Both the position numbers and the translations under genes were made by a program. This document shows positions 1-6,664 of a stretch of DNA of 34,461 nt, one piece after another. Position 1 is the stretch's first letter; each line of letters starts with the position of its first letter. The DNA is from Desulfobacterium sp. (GTDB taxonomy: Bacteria; Desulfobacterota; Desulfobacteria; Desulfobacterales; Desulfobacteraceae), in the NCBI GenBank assembly GCA_016342325.1, contig JAEINR010000066.1:1-34461 (forward strand), in the 5' to 3' direction. The notes under the pieces are model-generated. The model was not told the origin of the DNA. It saw only the letters and a program-made list of their open reading frames with translations, and did no database searches.

Positions 1-66
1 AAACCAGTGCCGACAATGCTGAGTTCCTCTATTGACAACTGTTTTACTTTGTTCCATAAGAGCCGC

Positions 67-128
67 ACCCATATCATCAGAAGCGGGTCCTGCCTCCTTG
101 TGGTTGAAAAAACGGAACCCTTCATCCT
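67..128 (+). other. Out-of-frame remnant of a cNMP-binding domain
   Basis: Read in frame 1, bases 67-111 encode T-H-I-I-R-S-G-S-C-L-L-V-V-E-K, which matches the 'IIxSGSxxxVVE' strand of a cyclic-nucleotide-binding (CRP-like) beta-roll. The continuation expected for this fold (N-G-T-L-H-P-V-D-H-R-S-E-G-D-I) is present, but in frame 3 from base 108. The switch falls in a run of six A at 107-112; one extra A would join the two halves into one frame. The 5' part of the kinase gene therefore lies in another frame, and its true start is upstream of, or damaged at, the window edge. Confidence 0.7.
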
Positions 129-1073
129 GTGGATCACAGGAGCGAAGGCGATATCTTGAACATGCCGGCCTTGTTCACCGGAGAGCCTGTCAATTCCCAT
201 GTGGAGGCTGAAACCGATATGGAACTCTGGGTGCTCAAAAAGTCATTTTTCGAAGAAATACCGAAGAATGATCCTGACCTTTGGGCTTTTTTGACCGAAA
301 TCGTGGCCGACAGGTTTGATTCCAAAAGGCCCATCTCCCATCGGACCATCGGCTCTTATGTGGCAACGGATATCATCGGCAGGGGGGGGGATGCAATTGT
401 TTATAAGGGGATCGATGCCGTGTCAAACCAAGCGGTGGCCATAAAAATGATGCGGCATCACATGGTCATGGATTCTGATTTTTTGCAGAAATTTCGTAAT
501 GAGGCAAAAATCGTGGCTCGTCTGAACCATGGGAATATTATCAAGGTGTTTGATATCAAGGAACTTTTTCGAACCGCCTTTATCATCATGGAATATCTGG
601 ATGGTGAGTCCATATCAGCCCTGGTGAAAAGAAAAAAAAGACTCCTGCCCCATGATGCCACCCATTATTTGATTCAGGCCTGCAGGGCCATTGAGTATGC
701 CTATGAGCAGGGGGTCTTGCACAAGGACATCAACCCTGAAAACCTCATGGTCATTGATAACCGTCAAGTAAAACTTCTGGACTTCGGCCTAGCCGGTTAT
801 ATCCATGAAGAGGATGATCTTCTGGACGGCGCATTGCCCTACCTGGCACCGGAAATTTGCAAGGGCGAGGCCTCAGACCTTCGAAGCGAAGTTTACTCCC
901 TTGGCATTACCGCCTTTGAGATGGTGGTGGGGAAAAGTGCAAGGCCTGTCCTGCAACCCTTGCTTCCTCCATTGACGGTTTTAATCAAGGGGTCAGAGCC
1001 GGAAGGGCCTGCTGGCTGGTTGCAGGAACCTTTTGCGACGGTAACGTCTCCGGCACCTATGCAGAAAAAATAG
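129..1073 (+). CDS. cNMP-binding / Ser-Thr protein kinase, frame-disrupted and lacking the kinase C-terminus
   Basis: Hanks-type Ser/Thr kinase following the last part of a CRP-like cNMP-binding domain (residues 1-62, with G-D-I and A-E-T-D motifs). Kinase landmarks counted from the GTG at 129: glycine loop at 84-94 (G-R-G-G-D-A), VAIK lysine 106, alphaC Glu 125, catalytic loop H-K-D-I-N-P-E-N at 198-205 (HKD in place of HRD), D-F-G at 218-220 and A-P-E at 240-242. Homology stops after helix F (about residue 269); the last 45 residues do not look like helices G-I, and that DNA reads better in the next gene's frame. GTG 129 is only the first available start after the frameshift at 107-112. Family members phosphorylate Ser/Thr in signalling proteins, and the adjacent PP2C phosphatase would be the opposing enzyme. 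Whether the present allele makes a working kinase is doubtful. Confidence 0.7.
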   Translation: MDHRSEGDILNMPALFTGEPVNSHVEAETDMELWVLKKSFFEEIPKNDPDLWAFLTEIVADRFDSKRPISHRTIGSYVATDIIGRGGDAIVYKGIDAVSNQAVAIKMMRHHMVMDSDFLQKFRNEAKIVARLNHGNIIKVFDIKELFRTAFIIMEYLDGESISALVKRKKRLLPHDATHYLIQACRAIEYAYEQGVLHKDINPENLMVIDNRQVKLLDFGLAGYIHEEDDLLDGALPYLAPEICKGEASDLRSEVYSLGITAFEMVVGKSARPVLQPLLPPLTVLIKGSEPEGPAGWLQEPFATVTSPAPMQKK

Positions 1074-1105
1074 AATCCTGCAGGGAGTGCGATTTTTACA
1101 AAGAG
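920..1105 (+). other. Cys-rich coding segment upstream of, and in frame with, the PP2C phosphatase
   Basis: The PP2C frame is open from base 920 (stop at 917-919). It encodes a coherent Cys-rich segment with C-K-A-C-P-A, G-R-A-C-W-L-V-A-G-T-F-C-D-G and S-C-R-E-C-D-F-Y-K-E-V. This resembles the short CW/C4 modules found beside signalling domains in deltaproteobacteria (recalled, not searched). No convincing start codon or Shine-Dalgarno precedes it, and it overlaps the 3' end of the kinase reading frame. I infer that a deletion or indel fused the kinase and a Cys-rich PP2C gene, or that kinase, Cys module and PP2C were once a single protein. Confidence 0.55.
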
Positions 1106-1870
1106 GTGAACAAGGGTTCCGGACGGACCCGGCTCACCATTGACAATGTGGACCTCTATGGATCTACCCATTTAGGGTTAATCAGGAAAACAAATGAAGA
1201 CCGGTATATGATCCGGCAGATGGAGGATAAATCCATTCTTATGGCTGTGGCAGACGGGCTTGGCGGCGGTGTGTCAAGTGATTATGCCGCCGAGATCACC
1301 AAAGCCAAGTTGGTCGGTATCAAACCGTTTACAACCGGTAGGGAAAGGCAGGAACTCAATCAGATGGCAAGGGATCTTGACCTCATTATCAGCAATAAGG
1401 CCGAAAAGTATCCTGAGCTTGAAGCCATGGCAACAACCCTGGTCTGTGCGATCCTGAAAAAGGATCATATCCACTGGGTCAATGTGGGGGATTCCCGCCT
1501 CTATGTCTTAAGAGATCGGAAACTTGTCCAGGTCACAGAAGACCAGACCTTGGCCAGATTTCTGGTGGAAGAGGGGGAGATTACACCGGAACAGGCAAAG
1601 GAACATTACTCAATTAATGTGCTGGACCAATGTGTCGGGTATGGTGAGTGTGAACCGGAAACCGCAACCTTTGAAATACGAAAAAATGACGTGTTGATCC
1701 TGTCAACAGACGGACTCCACAAAATGGTATCCCCAAAAACGATTTTATCCATATTAAATGCTGCGACCCCCATTGAGGAAAAGACAGAGGCGCTTATCCG
1801 GGCGGCCCTGGATTCAGGGGGAAAGGACAATGTCACCATTGTGATGGCAATCATATCTCCTCCACTGTGA
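1106..1870 (+). CDS. PP2C-family Ser/Thr protein phosphatase
   Basis: Stp1/PrpC-like metal-dependent phosphatase of 254 residues that removes phosphate from Ser/Thr. The PP2C motifs appear in order: N-E-D-R-Y at 30-34, A-D-G-L-G-G at 49-54 (metal ligand Asp50), A-T-T-L at 109-112, V-G-D-S-R-L-Y at 127-133, S-T-D-G-L at 200-204 (Asp202) and G-K-D-N-V-T at 239-244 (Asp241). The His that often follows the GxGG motif is Gly here. GTG 1106 has only a weak ribosome site. An internal GTG near 1148 would start the protein right at the catalytic domain, while the open frame extends back to 920 through a Cys-rich segment, so the start is uncertain. It lies directly behind a kinase fragment, which fits a kinase/phosphatase signalling pair. 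Confidence 0.85.
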   Translation: MNKGSGRTRLTIDNVDLYGSTHLGLIRKTNEDRYMIRQMEDKSILMAVADGLGGGVSSDYAAEITKAKLVGIKPFTTGRERQELNQMARDLDLIISNKAEKYPELEAMATTLVCAILKKDHIHWVNVGDSRLYVLRDRKLVQVTEDQTLARFLVEEGEITPEQAKEHYSINVLDQCVGYGECEPETATFEIRKNDVLILSTDGLHKMVSPKTILSILNAATPIEEKTEALIRAALDSGGKDNVTIVMAIISPPL

Positions 1871-2016
1871 AAGCCGGGAGCAGTATCTTTGTGGAGGGAG
1901 GCAGCATTTTGTATGGCTGGAGCCAACGGTTTTGCGCTTTACAAACCCGGCCGGAACCGATAAAATTCCATAATTGATCACTCCTGAGATCCAACCACCA
2001 ACCCTGGGAAAATACA

Positions 2017-2289
2017 ATGGATTTAAAGAAACCGTCGGAACTTATCTGTCACTGTTTTAATTATACGGAAGAGGATATCCAGCAGGATCTCCGGAAAAAC
2101 GGCTGCTCCCGCATCTTACAAAAAATAATAGACGCAAAGGGCGATGGCAGGTGCGATTGTGCAGACAAAAACCCGAAGGGCAGGTGATGCCTCGGCGATG
2201 TCCGCCAGGTGGTGGACAGGGCAGGAAATGAATCCTGGGCAAAGAACAGGCGCAAAACAACTCTTTTCCCGGATTTTTCCACAGATTGA
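2017..2289 (+). CDS. BFD/CopZ-type [2Fe-2S] protein with in-frame UGA, probable selenoprotein
   Basis: From ATG 2017 the frame reads 56 residues to TGA 2185-2187, then 33 more codons to TGA 2287-2289 (90 residues with read-through). The first part has a BFD-like [2Fe-2S] domain: I-C-H-C-F-N-Y-T (Cys11, Cys13) and C-D-C (Cys46, Cys48). It is followed by N-P-K-G-R-[TGA]-C-L-G-D-V-R-Q-V-V. CopZ-type BFD domains have N-P-x-G-x-C-C-L-G-x-V here, so the TGA stands for the first Cys of the CC pair and conservation resumes immediately after it. A perfect hairpin with an AGGT loop begins 12 nt past the TGA. This is the classic signature of selenocysteine (Sec57). The extended frame ends on the first codons of the sigma54 activator, suggesting co-expression. 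Alternatives are a nonsense mutation or a truncated 56-residue protein. Function inferred: electron transfer, Fe-S or metal delivery, or redox sensing with the regulator. Confidence 0.75.
2188..2223 (+). promoter_or_regulatory. Candidate bacterial SECIS hairpin of the BFD protein
   Basis: Directly after the TGA at 2185-2187. TGTCCGCC (2199-2206) pairs with GGTGGACA (2211-2218): eight base pairs, one of them G-U, closing the loop AGGT (2207-2210). TGCC (2188-2191) and GGCA (2220-2223) can add an outer stem. The loop begins after 19 nt, inside the roughly 16-37 nt window known for bacterial SECIS elements, and has the required G among its first two bases. E. coli fdhF has loop AGGUCU after 17 nt. 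Confidence 0.7.
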
Positions 2290-2312
2290 CGACCATGCCT
2301 TTGGAGACGCCT

Positions 2313-3683
2313 ATGATTTCCATTGACGATTTCACTTCTGACAAAAAAAGTTATGCGCTGGTGCTCGATAATCTCAAGGACGGCATCATTGCCCACGATC
2401 TGGAGCGAAAAATCATATTTTTCAACAAGGAGGCGGAAAAGATCACCGGATACTCAAAGGACGGTGTTTTGGGCAGGGATTGCCACGAAGCCTTTGGCGC
2501 TCCCTTTTGCGGGGAGGGGTGTTCCTTCTGCGGCATGGTGCCGGTTTTCAAGGAACAGCTCGAATTTCCGATAACCATCCTCACAAAAACCGGGGATGCC
2601 CGGCAGATAGAGATGAGCATCATCGGCATCTTTGACAATAAAAAAATTAAGGGGGTTATCGCCTCGTTCAGGGAGATGAACGGGCACACCGGGGGTGTTG
2701 CCCGGGCCAAGGAACTTTCCTCGTTTTCCGGAATCATCGGCAGGGATAGTGCCATGCGCCAAATCTTCCAGCAGATAAGGGATGTGGCCCTTTACGACTA
2801 TCCTGTTCACATCCATGGGGAAACCGGGACCGGCAAGGAGCGGGTGGCCGCATCACTTCACCTGGAGAGCAAGCGGGCCCCTGCCGCCTTTGTACCGGTC
2901 AACTGCGGTGCCATCCCCGAGAATCTGGTGGAGAGTGAACTGTTCGGCCATGTCAGGGGGGCGTTTTCAGGGGCTGTGAAGGATAGAAAGGGACGGTTTG
3001 AGCTGGCCCACAAAGGCACGCTTTTCCTTGACGAAATAGCGGAGCTTCCCAAGGCCATGCAGGTCAAGCTGTTGCGATTCCTCCAGGAGGGGGTGCTCGA
3101 ACCCGTGGGAGGCGAAAAGAGCATCCAGGTGGACGTAAGGATCATCAGCGCCACCAACAAAAACCTTGCCAGGGAGGTGGAAAATGGAAAATTCAGGAAA
3201 GATCTTTTTTACCGGCTTAACGTGATTCCCATGCCGCTTCCTCCCTTGAGGAAGCGGCGCAACGACATTCCCCTGCTCATCACCCATTTTCTGAACCAGG
3301 CAGAGACGGAGATCCACGCCCCCGTGCCCGGATTTTCCAGGGAGGCGGTTCGGGTGATGATGGACTATCACTGGCCGGGCAATGTCAGGGAGCTTCAGAA
3401 TACGGTCCAGTTCGCCATTGTCCGGTGTAAATCAAACGAGATCATGCCCGTGGATCTGCCCATGGAACTCAGGTCCGGATCGAAAAATATCCAGGTGCCC
3501 CATCTGCCCGGACCACGGATCAACCCGGGCAAGCTCGACCTGGAGGCCGTGAAGTTCGCCCTGGAACGGACCGGGGGCAACAAGGCCAAAGCAGCCCGGG
3601 ATCTGGGGGTGGGAAGGGCTACCCTCTACAGGTTCCTTAAAAAAGATCCCCTGGCGGCTGACTTCGCAGCCGCCCTTAAATAA
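2313..3683 (+). CDS. PAS-sigma54-dependent transcriptional activator
   Basis: Bacterial enhancer-binding protein (456 residues from ATG 2313) that opens sigma54 promoters. A PAS domain (about 12-120) carries four clustered Cys (57, 66, 70, 73) in R-D-C-H-E-A-F-G-A-P-F-C-G-E-G-C-S-F-C, plausibly an Fe-S or thiol sensor. The AAA+ domain has Walker A G-E-T-G-T-G-K-E (169-176), G-A-F-S-G-A at 216-221 (the sigma54 contact loop, Ser in place of the usual Thr) and Walker B L-F-L-D-E at 237-241. A Fis-type HTH ends the protein (N-K-A-K-A-A-R-D-L-G-V-G-R-A-T-L-Y-R). ATG 2313 is preferred because GGAG lies 6 nt upstream; ATG 2295 and TTG 2286 are in frame and would overlap the BFD gene's final stop. 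There is no receiver domain, so the PAS is the likely input. The BFD protein and the ferredoxin on either side suggest Fe-S or redox control. Confidence 0.9.
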   Translation: MISIDDFTSDKKSYALVLDNLKDGIIAHDLERKIIFFNKEAEKITGYSKDGVLGRDCHEAFGAPFCGEGCSFCGMVPVFKEQLEFPITILTKTGDARQIEMSIIGIFDNKKIKGVIASFREMNGHTGGVARAKELSSFSGIIGRDSAMRQIFQQIRDVALYDYPVHIHGETGTGKERVAASLHLESKRAPAAFVPVNCGAIPENLVESELFGHVRGAFSGAVKDRKGRFELAHKGTLFLDEIAELPKAMQVKLLRFLQEGVLEPVGGEKSIQVDVRIISATNKNLAREVENGKFRKDLFYRLNVIPMPLPPLRKRRNDIPLLITHFLNQAETEIHAPVPGFSREAVRVMMDYHWPGNVRELQNTVQFAIVRCKSNEIMPVDLPMELRSGSKNIQVPHLPGPRINPGKLDLEAVKFALERTGGNKAKAARDLGVGRATLYRFLKKDPLAADFAAALK

Positions 3684-3701
3684 CCACTGATGGTGTTATT
3701 T
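3678..3701 (+). terminator. Stem-loop between the activator and ferredoxin genes
   Basis: AAATAAC (3678-3684) and GTTATTT (3695-3701) form a seven-pair AT-rich stem that includes the stop codon of the activator gene. The U tract is poor, so it may be a weak terminator, an attenuator or an mRNA processing site. Confidence 0.35.
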
Positions 3702-3727
3702 ATCTAAAAATTGAAAGGAGAGAGTCA

Positions 3728-3922
3728 ATGAAAGTTGTTATCACAGACCAGTGCATGGGTGACAGAAATTGCAGCACACTTTGTGCCGAGGTGTTTGAGT
3801 ATGATGAGGATCAGCTTCGTGCCACTGTTAAATATGACGAAATTCCAAGCCATCTGGAGGATATTGTCCGCAAGGCCGCCAAGGACTGCGGGGCAGATGC
3901 CATTGAAATCATCGAAGAGTAG
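3728..3922 (+). CDS. Small single-cluster ferredoxin with Asp in the cluster motif
   Basis: A 64-residue cytoplasmic electron carrier. Cluster ligands follow C9-x2-D12-x2-C15-x3-C19 with a distant C54. This is the single-cluster ferredoxin pattern in which the second Cys is replaced by Asp, as in Pyrococcus furiosus ferredoxin and Desulfovibrio africanus ferredoxin III; such proteins hold a [4Fe-4S] or [3Fe-4S] cluster that can interconvert. The Pro usual after the third Cys is Ala. A good ribosome site (GAAAGGAG) precedes ATG 3728. The last 14 bp overlap the convergent ogt gene. Confidence 0.85.
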   Translation: MKVVITDQCMGDRNCSTLCAEVFEYDEDQLRATVKYDEIPSHLEDIVRKAAKDCGADAIEIIEE

Positions 3923-4430
3923 ATGGAGTTGATTTGCGAGAATTGGTAAGGGTCACCTGACGTTCCAACTGTATCAGTTTATCTTTGATGGCCACGCCAT
4001 GGGCAAACCCGGTGAGTTTTCCGTTTGCCCCGATTACCCTGTGGCAGGGCACAATCAAGGGGATGGGGTTCTTGCTGTTGGCCATGCCCACCGCCCGTGC
4101 GGCGTTTTCATTCCCAATGGCCCTTGCAATCTCTTTATAGGTGCACAGATCTCCATGGGCAATTTTAGATAATTCTTGCCACACGCGCTTTTGAAAATCG
4201 GTACCTTGGGGGTTGAGCCTCACATTGAATTTTGTCCGTTCACCGCTGAAATACGCCTTGATCTGGTTGATGGTATCGGTAAAAAACCCAGGGTTGAGTA
4301 CCCAGTTCTCGGATATCTCAAATTTTCTTTTTCCTTGCCCGGTGTTCAGGTGAAGATGGGAAAGGCCCCCGGCGTTGCCCACCAGGATAATTTCGCAAAA
4401 CCGGGTTTCAAATCGTGTATAGTACATCAT
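3909..4430 (-). CDS. ogt: Methylated-DNA-[protein]-cysteine S-methyltransferase
   Basis: Suicide DNA-repair protein that moves the alkyl group from O6-alkylguanine (and O4-alkylthymine) onto its own Cys. The active-site motif I-P-L-I-V-P-C-H-R-V-I-G is at 123-134 with acceptor Cys129, preceded by the helix-turn-helix DNA-binding region (F-Q-K-R-V-W, T-Y-K-E-I-A, A-R-A-V-G). It has 173 residues from the ATG at 4430, and the alkA stop overlaps this start as ATGA, so the two are probably translationally coupled. Some homologues in selenium-rich bacteria have Sec at this position; here it is Cys. It completes an ada-alkA-ogt alkylation-response operon. Confidence 0.93.
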   Translation of the reverse strand: MMYYTRFETRFCEIILVGNAGGLSHLHLNTGQGKRKFEISENWVLNPGFFTDTINQIKAYFSGERTKFNVRLNPQGTDFQKRVWQELSKIAHGDLCTYKEIARAIGNENAARAVGMANSKNPIPLIVPCHRVIGANGKLTGFAHGVAIKDKLIQLERQVTLTNSRKSTPSTLR

Positions 4431-5251
4431 GCTGATACGCTCCTGTTCCATAAACATAGGGTTGCATAGGCTCTGTAGGGTCGCCACTTTTCCGCCATTT
4501 TCAGGACCTCTTTTTTTGACGGAAGTTTATCCCCTGTGGCAAGGGCTTTGATAACGCCTAAATCGCCGGCCGGAAAGCTGTCTAACATGCCAAGGCCCCG
4601 CATGGCAACATAATTGACGGTCCACTCTCCTATTCCTTTCAGTTTTGAAAAATCTGTGTAAAACCGGTTAAACGACTGATTGGCTGTTAGATGTACATCC
4701 CTGTCAAGGACGCCCTTTACAGCTGTTTTGATTGTTGCCTGTCGTGTTTTTGTCACCCCAAGCCCCCCAAGCTCCAGTGGCACTAGTTCCGAGGGGGTTG
4801 GGAAAAAATAATCCAATCCCCGGGGAAAGCTGTCGTCGGTTTTGATTGCCCCTTGCCTGGCAACCCTTGCGGCCAGGGTCGTGGCCGCTTTTACGGATAT
4901 CTGTTGCCCAAGGATGGCTCTTACAACAAATTCAAAGGGATCAAAGGCAATGGGCAGTCTTGGGACATGGCCGTTGACCATTCCTTTTGCCAGGCGTTTA
5001 TCTTTGGCAAATTGCGCATTTATTACCGTAAAGTCGGTATCAAGGTCAAACATCCTGCGAACCCTGTTATGGATCTCCATATAGCATTTTATGTCGTCGC
5101 AGGCGATCCACAGGTCCAATGCAGACTGTTTGGGATTGTCTTTGATAACAAAGAATCCTTTTGCACTGTCTGTCCTGAAGGTCCTGGCATAGCTGTTCTC
5201 CGTTATAACCTCCAGGCCCGCCATGGCCCGTGATTTCAGGAATGAAAGCAC
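4427..5251 (-). CDS. alkA: DNA-3-methyladenine glycosylase II (AlkA), probably the 3' half of an ada-alkA fusion
   Basis: Base-excision repair glycosylase that removes 3-methyladenine and other alkylated bases. The HhH-GPD region is clear: L-K-G-I-G-E-W-T at 204-211 (hairpin) and D-S-F-P-A-G-D-L-G with the likely catalytic Asp230 (counted from the GTG at 5251). That start looks internal: the same frame continues upstream as L-L-L-R-Y-K-K-P-F-N-F-N-Q, the conserved AlkA opening, with no ATG, GTG or TTG available back to a stop inside ada. This suggests the frame was once continuous with ada, as in known Ada-AlkA fusion proteins (for example in mycobacteria), and is now separated by a one-base shift near 5335-5345. 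Its stop overlaps the ogt start (ATGA). Confidence 0.88.
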   Translation of the reverse strand: MLSFLKSRAMAGLEVITENSYARTFRTDSAKGFFVIKDNPKQSALDLWIACDDIKCYMEIHNRVRRMFDLDTDFTVINAQFAKDKRLAKGMVNGHVPRLPIAFDPFEFVVRAILGQQISVKAATTLAARVARQGAIKTDDSFPRGLDYFFPTPSELVPLELGGLGVTKTRQATIKTAVKGVLDRDVHLTANQSFNRFYTDFSKLKGIGEWTVNYVAMRGLGMLDSFPAGDLGVIKALATGDKLPSKKEVLKMAEKWRPYRAYATLCLWNRSVSA

Positions 5252-5334
5252 CTGGTTGAAGTTGAACGGTTTTTTGTATCTGAGTAAAAGTGTGGTGCTG
5301 TCCGGGGGGCAGTTTTGAATTTTTGAATCTTCCC

Positions 5335-5874
5335 TTACCCGGTGGGCGTTTTTCCGAATACCGTTTTAAAAACCGTGTTAAATTGTCGAATCGAACCAAA
5401 TCCCGATGCAAACGCGATATCTGTAATGGATTGATCGGAAAAAAGAAGCAACTTCTTGGCAAAAAGGGACTTGTGATGCCTTGCGATTTTAATGGGAGGG
5501 ACGCCCAGATTATCGACAAACAGCTTTCTCAAATGCCTGTCCGACAAAAGCAGCTCTTTTGCCAGATCCTGGATGGAGTGATAGTTTAAATACCCGTCAT
5601 ATATCCTTTCAAGGGCGTTGTTTACCACGGAGACACCACTGATATTTCCATTGTAATACTCAACGTCAACATCTGGCCTGCACCTGAAGCAGGGTCTTAA
5701 CCCCTTTTCAATCGCCTCAAATATGGTGTTGAAATAGGTGACATTCTCCTCTTTGGCAACTGGCGACGGGCAAGAGGGCCGGCAGAAAATCCCTGTTGTT
5801 TTCACACCAAACAAAAATTTGCCGTCGAAATTTTTATCCTTCTTTATTCTGGCCCGGCTGAATTCTTTGTTCAT
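5335..5874 (-). CDS. ada: Ada-type methylphosphotriester sensor and AraC-family activator
   Basis: Sensor and activator of the adaptive response to alkylation. The N-terminal Ada domain has the four zinc Cys, C31-x3-C35 (G-I-F-C-R-P-S-C-P-S) and C62-x2-C65 (L-R-P-C-F-R-C-R-P); one of the first pair accepts a methyl group from DNA phosphotriesters. An AraC-type double helix-turn-helix follows (about 95-179), ending I-R-Q-F-N-T-V-F-K-T-V-F-G-K-T-P-T-G. The frame then stops. In the -1 frame the sequence goes on as T-R-V-R-E-D-S-K-I-Q and into AlkA without interruption, so ada and alkA were probably one gene. It lacks the C-terminal methyltransferase of E. coli Ada; the separate ogt supplies that activity. 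Confidence 0.9.
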   Translation of the reverse strand: MNKEFSRARIKKDKNFDGKFLFGVKTTGIFCRPSCPSPVAKEENVTYFNTIFEAIEKGLRPCFRCRPDVDVEYYNGNISGVSVVNNALERIYDGYLNYHSIQDLAKELLLSDRHLRKLFVDNLGVPPIKIARHHKSLFAKKLLLFSDQSITDIAFASGFGSIRQFNTVFKTVFGKTPTG

Positions 5875-6069
5875 ATTTCAATCACTTGGTTATCGTCGTT
5901 TTTGTAAAATGCCAAAGCGTGTCCAATGGTTTTGTTTCATCTGTTTTATCCTGAAAATATATTGTTTTGAAGACGTCTGGCAAGCGATTTTCGGATCTGG
6001 CATTCAAATAAAATAAACCATTTTCCAGAAAAGGTTGCATTCTGAGACGACTGGTCATATCATGGGGCC
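5875..6069. other. Divergent promoter region between ada and the TetR regulator
   Basis: 195 bp of AT-rich sequence that must hold the promoters of ada (leftward) and tetR (rightward). The only clear element is the first copy of the 16-bp repeat AGACGACTGGTCATAT at 6045-6060. Confidence 0.6.
6045..6060 (+). promoter_or_regulatory. Candidate TetR operator, copy 1
   Basis: AGACGACTGGTCATAT ends 9 nt before the tetR ATG and recurs exactly at 6677-6692 in front of the Fe-S gene. The core AGAC-N5-GTC is an imperfect inverted repeat like TetR-family (LmrA/YxaF or NemR type) operators. It suggests autorepression. Confidence 0.65.
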
Positions 6070-6657
6070 ATGAAATCGAAAACAGACAAAAAAAATCAGA
6101 TGATCGATGCCGGTCTGGAGATCATGTACCGCAAAGGATACAATGCCACCGGGATCCAGGAGATCGTTGACAATGCCGGGGTGCCCAAGGGATCCTTCTA
6201 CAACTACTTCAAGAACAAGGAACAGTTTGCCGTGGAGATCCTTGACCACTACACCGGGGAGATGCTGGCAAGGCAGGAACATGTTCTTTCCAACGCCGAC
6301 CTTGCCCCCCTGGCCAGGATCGAAAGCCTTTACAAGGCCTTTGTGGACGAGTATGTCCGTGAGGGGGCCTTCTGCCTTGGCTGTTTTGCCGCCAATTTGA
6401 GCCAGGAGATGGGGGATACCAGCGATAAAATACGCAGGGCTGCCGAAGCCTCCATCGCAAGGATGACAAGACCCGTGGAGGTGTGCCTCATGGAAGCCCG
6501 GGAAAAGGGGGATATCTCCATTGTTTACGATGCATCCATCCTTGCCGTCTACATCCAGAACAGCTGGCTCGGCGCCCTCATGCGGATGAAGGCATCAAAG
6601 AGCGAACTGTCCCTGATGATTTTTCTCGAGGTGCTGGGTAAGGTGATTTTGAAGTAA
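6070..6657 (+). CDS. TetR-family transcriptional repressor
   Basis: 195 residues. The N-terminal TetR helix-turn-helix is obvious (G-Y-N-A-T-G-I-Q-E-I-V-D-N-A-G-V-P-K-G-S-F-Y-N-Y-F-K-N-K, written here as single motif residues), of the K-G-S-F-Y-N-Y-F subgroup that includes LmrA/YxaF-like repressors. The C-terminal ligand-binding domain holds two Cys (F-C-L-G-C). Identical 16-bp motifs lie just before this gene and before the downstream Fe-S/cytochrome operon, so it probably represses itself and that operon and is released by a small molecule not identifiable from sequence. ATG 6070 has only a weak upstream ribosome site. Confidence 0.9.
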   Translation: MKSKTDKKNQMIDAGLEIMYRKGYNATGIQEIVDNAGVPKGSFYNYFKNKEQFAVEILDHYTGEMLARQEHVLSNADLAPLARIESLYKAFVDEYVREGAFCLGCFAANLSQEMGDTSDKIRRAAEASIARMTRPVEVCLMEAREKGDISIVYDASILAVYIQNSWLGALMRMKASKSELSLMIFLEVLGKVILK

Positions 6658-6664
6658 TTTTTTT

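Noticed and set aside
1921-1945. Sigma54 (-24/-12) promoter before the BFD gene
   Set aside because: GG and GC dinucleotides are present but not with the required 10-nt spacing.
3909-4430. Ogt as a further selenoprotein
   Set aside because: Sec forms of this family exist, but the acceptor codon here is an ordinary Cys in P-C-H-R and there is no in-frame TGA.
5875-6069. Ada box or sigma70 promoter for ada
   Set aside because: No motif stood out clearly enough to give coordinates.
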